The notes under the pieces were generated by a model. That model was not told the DNA's origin, did not search any database, and saw nothing but the letters and a program-made list of their open reading frames with translations. Position numbers and translations under genes: made by a program. This document shows positions 41,251 to 44,524 of a stretch of DNA of 44,524 nucleotides, one piece after another; position 1 is the first letter of the stretch; every line of letters starts with the position of its first letter. Origin of the DNA: an uncultured Clostridia bacterium (lineage in GTDB: Bacteria; Bacillota; Clostridia; UBA1381); the NCBI GenBank assembly GCA_934501535.1, contig CAKSUM010000023.1, positions 1 to 44,524 of the forward strand. The letters are read 5' to 3'.

Positions 41251-42738
41251 ATGGATAAATTTAACGTATTTCCAAGACCGTCATCGGTGACGGAACAAAA
41301 CGGAAGTTTCATATTTGATGAAACCGATACGATTTACCTTATTTGCGGAAAAAACGACGCGTCGGCGGAGTTTGAAAAAATTGCGCCCGAGCTGTGGCGC
41401 GGCTTCACCGCAGGGAAATCACGACTTGAGTTTGTGAAAAAAGACGGCGTATGCGGTGCGGCTGTCATATCGGCGGACAAGGACGCCGTGCCCGATAAAA
41501 AAACATCGGCGCATGAATATGAGATTGTCTGCGGTTGCGGCGGCATCTATATAAATTATAATGAAACAATCGGGCTTATTCACGCTTTTTCAACCGTGCT
41601 GCAGCTTATCGGCCCCTACAGCCGGCGCAATAAAAATTTTGCCGTGCCGTGCTGCGAAATAAAGGATTCGCCGCTTTTAAAGCTGCGCGGCGTACACATA
41701 TGCGTATTCCCCGAAACATCGCTGAGGTTTGTAAAAAAGGTTGTCCGCCTCTGCGGTCTGTTAAAGGTTTCGCACGTTATTCTCGAATTTTGGGGTACGT
41801 ACAGATATAAATTTATGAAGGAACTTTCATGGGAGAGCGCATTTACCGCCGAGGATATTAAACCCATTATCTCCGACGGCCGCGGCATGGGAATTGAGTT
41901 TATTCCCATGTTCAACCACATGGGTCACGCAAGTCAGTCGCGGTTTAAGGCAGGCAAGAACGTTCTGCTCGACAATGCGCCCGAATATGAGGAATTTTTT
42001 GAGCCGGGCGGCTGGACATGGAATGTGAAAAATCCGGAGGTGCTTGAGCTTCAGGCTGAGGTTCGCCGCGAGCTGGCGGAATTATGCGGCGACGGACGGT
42101 ATTTTCACGTCGGCTGCGATGAGGTGTATTTCGCCGACGGAAACGATGACGGGCTTGACCCGCAGCAGAACAAAGAATTTGTTGATTATCTGAACATGCT
42201 CTCGCGCGAGGTTAAGGCGCTCGGCAGACAGCCCATTATGTGGGGCGATATGTTCCTTGACAGCACGGTGTTCAAATATCCGCCCTACTGCAACAATGTG
42301 TCGCATCGCTGTCACGATTTTGAGAACAACTTAAAGCGGCTTGACACAGATATGATTATTGATGACTGGCAGTATAACTCCGATAAGTCTATGGACGATA
42401 CGGTGAAATTTTTCGCCGAACGGCGCAGCGCGGACAAACTTATCCTGTCCCCGTGGGAGGGAATGGGCGCCGTCAGCGCAGAGGCGAACATCGGCGGACG
42501 CTGCGAGCTCGCCGCGGAATACGGTATGCTCGGCGTTATCGCAACAACCTGGGATACGCTCCGCGCAAACAACAGAAATCTCGTTTATGCCGCATGCCGC
42601 ATGTGGTCGCAGGATTTGAAATACACCGATATGCGCACATGGGAGGCATACAAGTGCATCGCTATGGCATATATCCGCAAGCTCCTCCCGAGCGGCGGTG
42701 ATTTTGATGCCTCCGGCTGGTGCGAACATGAAATTTAA
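41251..42738 (+). CDS. GH20-family beta-N-acetylhexosaminidase-like enzyme
   Basis: This 495-residue protein has an N-terminal GH20b-like alpha/beta domain (about 1-135). A TIM-barrel catalytic domain starts near K-L-R-G-V-H-I (about 148). The catalytic pair is visible in F-H-V-G-C-D-E-V (Asp290-Glu291). Further family marks are F-N-H-M-G-H-A, R-Q-P-I-M-W-G-D-M and T-T-W-D-T near the C-terminus. GH20 enzymes release terminal GlcNAc or GalNAc from glycans by substrate-assisted catalysis. There is no signal peptide, so it should act on imported oligosaccharides in the cytosol. GGGAGGGG precedes the ATG. It has its own consensus promoter and ends at a terminator. Confidence 0.85.
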   Translation: MDKFNVFPRPSSVTEQNGSFIFDETDTIYLICGKNDASAEFEKIAPELWRGFTAGKSRLEFVKKDGVCGAAVISADKDAVPDKKTSAHEYEIVCGCGGIYINYNETIGLIHAFSTVLQLIGPYSRRNKNFAVPCCEIKDSPLLKLRGVHICVFPETSLRFVKKVVRLCGLLKVSHVILEFWGTYRYKFMKELSWESAFTAEDIKPIISDGRGMGIEFIPMFNHMGHASQSRFKAGKNVLLDNAPEYEEFFEPGGWTWNVKNPEVLELQAEVRRELAELCGDGRYFHVGCDEVYFADGNDDGLDPQQNKEFVDYLNMLSREVKALGRQPIMWGDMFLDSTVFKYPPYCNNVSHRCHDFENNLKRLDTDMIIDDWQYNSDKSMDDTVKFFAERRSADKLILSPWEGMGAVSAEANIGGRCELAAEYGMLGVIATTWDTLRANNRNLVYAACRMWSQDLKYTDMRTWEAYKCIAMAYIRKLLPSGGDFDASGWCEHEI

Positions 42739-42750
42739 GTGAAAAATATA

Positions 42751-42793
42751 GGCAGCATGACGGAAAAGTTATCTCCGCCCTGCTGCCGTTTTT
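42751..42793. terminator. Terminator between the GH20 gene and convergent XRE gene
   Basis: GGCAGCA (42751-42757) pairs with TGCTGCC (42781-42787), with inner CGGA/TCCG pairs, followed by GTTTTT. It is a strong plus-strand stop for GH20, and its edge touches the stop of the XRE gene at 42792. Confidence 0.8.
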
Positions 42794-43127
42794 ATCTGCC
42801 GTTTTCCATATACAGAACCGCCTGTATCATGCCGATTGCTTTCTGCTGCCCGTCACGCGGCAGCTCGCGGAACAAGGAAAGCATTTCCGCCTCTAAAGGC
42901 GTGGTCCTGTCTTTGAGTATGTCCTCCGCTTTGTAGCGCACATCACTGTTTTCTATAATGTAGTCCACAGATACATTAAATATCTCTGAAAGTTTCTTTA
43001 ACGTGTCAATCCCCGGCTGATGCCTGCCCCGTTCATAAAAGCTTACCATGTTCTGCGTAACGTTTAATTTCATAGACAGCGCTGTCTGAGATATGTGCTT
43101 TTCTTTTCGCAGCTGCTCTATTCTCAT
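42792..43127 (-). CDS. XRE-family HTH regulator, probable repressor of the HNH unit
   Basis: This 111-residue protein has an N-terminal HTH at residues ~3-60 (I-E-Q-L-R-K-E-K-H-I-S-Q-T-A-L-S-M-K-L, then V-T-Q-N-M-V-S-F-Y-E-R-G), ending in L-S-E-I-F-N-V-S-V-D-Y-I. A ~45-residue acidic/helical tail may serve dimerisation. The ATG at 43127 follows GGTGGTGAT. It is divergent from the HNH-like gene. The region between contains a 13-bp inverted repeat (43146-43175) abutting the HNH promoter, consistent with this protein repressing both directions. Confidence 0.88.
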   Translation of the reverse strand: MRIEQLRKEKHISQTALSMKLNVTQNMVSFYERGRHQPGIDTLKKLSEIFNVSVDYIIENSDVRYKAEDILKDRTTPLEAEMLSLFRELPRDGQQKAIGMIQAVLYMENGR

Positions 43128-43145
43128 TTTATCACCACCGTTATT

Positions 43146-43175
43146 AGTATTATTTATAATTATATAAATAATACT
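43146..43175. promoter_or_regulatory. Operator-like inverted repeat with a third half-site
   Basis: AGTATTATTTATA (43146-43158) and TATAAATAATACT (43163-43175) are perfect 13-bp arms with a 4-base centre. A third copy of the right arm with one change (TATAAATAAAACT) lies at 43206-43218. The sites flank the -35 and -10 of the HNH gene, an arrangement typical of an XRE repressor. Confidence 0.65.
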
Positions 43176-43203
43176 TGACTTTAATAGAAATATGCGTTAT
43201 AAT
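43175..43203 (+). promoter_or_regulatory. Promoter of the HNH-like gene
   Basis: The -35 is TTGACT (43175-43180), the spacer is 17 bp and the -10 is TATAAT (43198-43203). The last base of the inverted repeat is the first base of the -35, so a bound repressor would block RNA polymerase. Confidence 0.75.
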
Positions 43204-43236
43204 AATATAAATAAAACTTTTAAAAGGTTGATGCAT

Positions 43237-44070
43237 ATGAATAAAAATAACCGGAAAGAACAGGAAAAACAAAACGAAGATGAAAGGCTGCAAGATATAA
43301 TTGCGGCAGGCGGCGAGCGAGCGGCGGCATACCGTCGGGCGGCGGAAGCCGGCAGCGTAAGGGCAGCGGGAACGTTTGACCGCAGCAGGTGGGAGGACAA
43401 GGCAAAGCTTGCGCGTATTCACAACGATTTGAAAAACGGGAAAACCTGCGTCAGCGAAACCGACGGCAGAGTTATGCACACAAACATTCAGGCGGCAAAA
43501 AACAAGCTCGGAGAACGCGCATGGTCGGGCAGAGTGCCGGAAATCGACCATGTTGTTCCGCTGAAAAAATGCTGGGAAATGTCGAGAAACAATCCTTTGT
43601 CAAGATATGTTTCGATGGAGAAAGCAAGGGAATTTGCAAACAGTGACGGAAACTTGCAGAAAATTGATAAGCAGACAAATACCCGAAAAGGAGCAATGAC
43701 AAACAGGGAGTATGCTCAAAAAGAAGGCGCATCGATGTCCGAAACCGAAAAAAGTGCATGGATCGAGAAAGGTGATGCTGCCGAAAAGAGTATCCGCAGA
43801 AACTTTGTCAGAGAGGGAGTGAAAGGTTTTGCAAAGGAAACAGCCGGTGAAATAGGAGAATACGGTTTATATGCAGCGGCAGACGCCGGCATTGAGGCTG
43901 TAGCGGATTACAGGCGGAAAAGAAAGTACGGATATACAAGAAAACAGGCGGCAAAATCGGCGGTAAAATCAGCCGGCAATTTCTTAAAAAAAGCCGCACC
44001 GCTTATTGTGACCACGGTGGTGGTCGAAAAAGGCGTGAATTTGATTGCGGATATGATTTCAAACAGATGA
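43237..44070 (+). CDS. HNH-like protein with C-terminal hydrophobic segment
   Basis: This 277-residue protein has a very basic, charged N-terminus (about 1-60). An HNH-type core follows: P-E-I-D-H-V-V-P-L-K-K (Asp104-His105), then S-D-G-N-L-Q (Asn139) and Q-T-N-T-R-K-G (Asn148/Lys151), the D-H ... N ... N/K spacing of beta-beta-alpha-metal nucleases. A lysine/alanine-rich region leads to a short hydrophobic stretch (A-P-L-I-V-T-T-V-V-V) near 255-265. The ATG at 43237 is chosen because AAAAGG lies nine bases before it; two in-frame ATGs lie upstream. Two tiny hydrophobic proteins follow. It could be a toxin or nuclease effector under XRE control, a mobile-element gene or a DNA-processing enzyme. 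I do not recognise a named family. Confidence 0.65.
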   Translation: MNKNNRKEQEKQNEDERLQDIIAAGGERAAAYRRAAEAGSVRAAGTFDRSRWEDKAKLARIHNDLKNGKTCVSETDGRVMHTNIQAAKNKLGERAWSGRVPEIDHVVPLKKCWEMSRNNPLSRYVSMEKAREFANSDGNLQKIDKQTNTRKGAMTNREYAQKEGASMSETEKSAWIEKGDAAEKSIRRNFVREGVKGFAKETAGEIGEYGLYAAADAGIEAVADYRRKRKYGYTRKQAAKSAVKSAGNFLKKAAPLIVTTVVVEKGVNLIADMISNR

Positions 44071-44092
44071 AAAAATTCGGGAGGAGTAAACG

Positions 44093-44227
44093 GTGAAGAA
44101 GATAAACAAAAAAGATGTCGGGAAAATAATAAAAGATAATGGCAAGCGCGGTTTGGTGCAGATTGGTGTTGCAATAGTCACTGCGATAGTGATAAAAATA
44201 CTTGGAGGGGACGGTTCAAACAGTTAA
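44093..44227 (+). CDS. Small hydrophobic protein 1
   Basis: This 44-residue frame starts at GTG (44093), with GGGAGGAG directly upstream. The N-terminus is basic (K-K-I-N-K-K-D-V-G-K). One hydrophobic segment follows (L-V-Q-I-G-V-A-I-V-T-A-I-V-I-K-I-L), then a short tail G-G-D-G-S-N-S. It lies 22 bases after the HNH-like gene and 13 bases before the next small frame, so it is probably co-transcribed. A membrane peptide is likely; function is unknown. Confidence 0.6.
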   Translation: MKKINKKDVGKIIKDNGKRGLVQIGVAIVTAIVIKILGGDGSNS

Positions 44228-44240
44228 AGGGGGTGATTGT

Positions 44241-44366
44241 ATGAGTAATAAAGTATTAAAAGTAGCGGCAACGTTGGGCATTGCGATTATAAAAATTGCG
44301 CTGAGCAGGGGAGCAGATAAAGCCGGAAAAAAGGTGGAAAATTACTTTGACAGGAAATGCAGTTAA
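44241..44366 (+). CDS. Small hydrophobic protein 2
   Basis: This 41-residue frame starts at ATG (44241), after a strong ribosome-binding site (AAAGGGGGTGAT). It has an amphipathic or hydrophobic helix (V-L-K-V-A-A-T-L-G-I-A-I-I-K-I-A-L) followed by a charged tail (G-A-D-K-A-G-K-K-V-E-N-Y-F-D). It is the third gene of the unit led by the HNH-like gene. Its layout of a helix and then a Lys-rich stretch echoes small protein 1. Function is unknown. Confidence 0.6.
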   Translation: MSNKVLKVAATLGIAIIKIALSRGADKAGKKVENYFDRKCS

Positions 44367-44449
44367 GTTTATGCCGGGCATTATTAAAGGTTGGTGCGAT
44401 TTTTTATTAAGAAAAAAAGCTTTGCACACGTCTGAAAAACTCCCGGAAT

Positions 44450-44524
44450 GAGTCAACCCCAAATTTTGTGTAAAGTCTTTACGAGACCTCCAAAATGGTA
44501 TATAATAAAAATATCATTTTGGAG
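44450..44524. repeat. Right copy of the terminal inverted repeat (IS-like end)
   Basis: This is the reverse complement of 3-77 with one mismatch. Its promoter reads rightward out of the window: -35 TTTACG (44478-44483), a 17-bp spacer and -10 TATAAT (44501-44506), with the -10 lying between the 10-bp arms CTCCAAAATG and CATTTTGGAG. Both copies point their 5' ends toward the window, as two inverted IS copies would. Confidence 0.75.

Noticed and set aside
1..44524. CRISPR arrays, rRNA genes, classical riboswitches
   Set aside because: No regularly spaced direct repeats, no rRNA sequence and no recognised riboswitch core were seen in any gap.

Overview
The window looks like a chromosomal piece of a gut-type Firmicute (Clostridia). 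Supporting signs are Shine-Dalgarno sites before nearly every gene, consensus sigma-A promoters (TTGACA-17-TATAAT), a lipoprotein solute-binding protein, several S-layer-homology (SLH) surface proteins, a complete PEP phosphotransferase (PTS) operon and many AraC and XRE regulators. Both ends are the same roughly 75-bp sequence in inverted orientation, each with an outward-facing promoter. They resemble the ends of an insertion sequence, so the contig probably stops inside two copies of one IS.

Layout. 1-1160: IS end, a non-coding stretch and a YczE/YitT-like membrane protein. 1160-1788: AT-rich gap with a candidate small RNA. 1789-4058: an FAD oxidoreductase divergent from a PocR-type AraC regulator. 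4064-5617: three XRE regulators, the middle one broken, divergent from a SLOG/DUF1273 protein. 5818-7483: a nucleoside hydrolase convergent with a second AraC regulator. 7714-27851: a 20-kb secretion and uptake cluster, with a sugar ABC transporter (binding protein and two permeases, no ATPase) followed by seven large secreted proteins. These carry BNR/Asp-box beta-propellers, SLH anchors, CBM-like beta domains and a metallophosphoesterase. 27918-30167: a two-component system with its own promoter. 30386-30498: tRNA-Arg(ACG) and its terminator. 30617-32891: a YcdB/YcdC-like secreted protein, an anti-sigma-like protein and an ECF sigma factor; the last two are frameshifted. 33025-33135: a second candidate small RNA that shares a 15-nt motif with the first. 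33300-40872: a PTS operon on the minus strand (PRD regulator, HPr, EI, IIA, IIB, IIC, two class II aldolases). 41168-42793: a cytoplasmic GH20-type hexosaminidase. 42792-44366: an XRE regulator divergent from an HNH-like protein and two tiny hydrophobic proteins. The window then closes with the second IS end.

Most of the window serves carbohydrate capture. The surface propeller and CBM proteins plausibly bind or cut a polysaccharide whose fragments enter through the ABC transporter. The PTS operon imports a fructose-like sugar, and the GH20 enzyme trims amino-sugar oligosaccharides. The most unusual items are the paired structured RNAs at 1647-1760 and 33025-33100, and the XRE/HNH/small-protein unit with a three-half-site operator at the right end.
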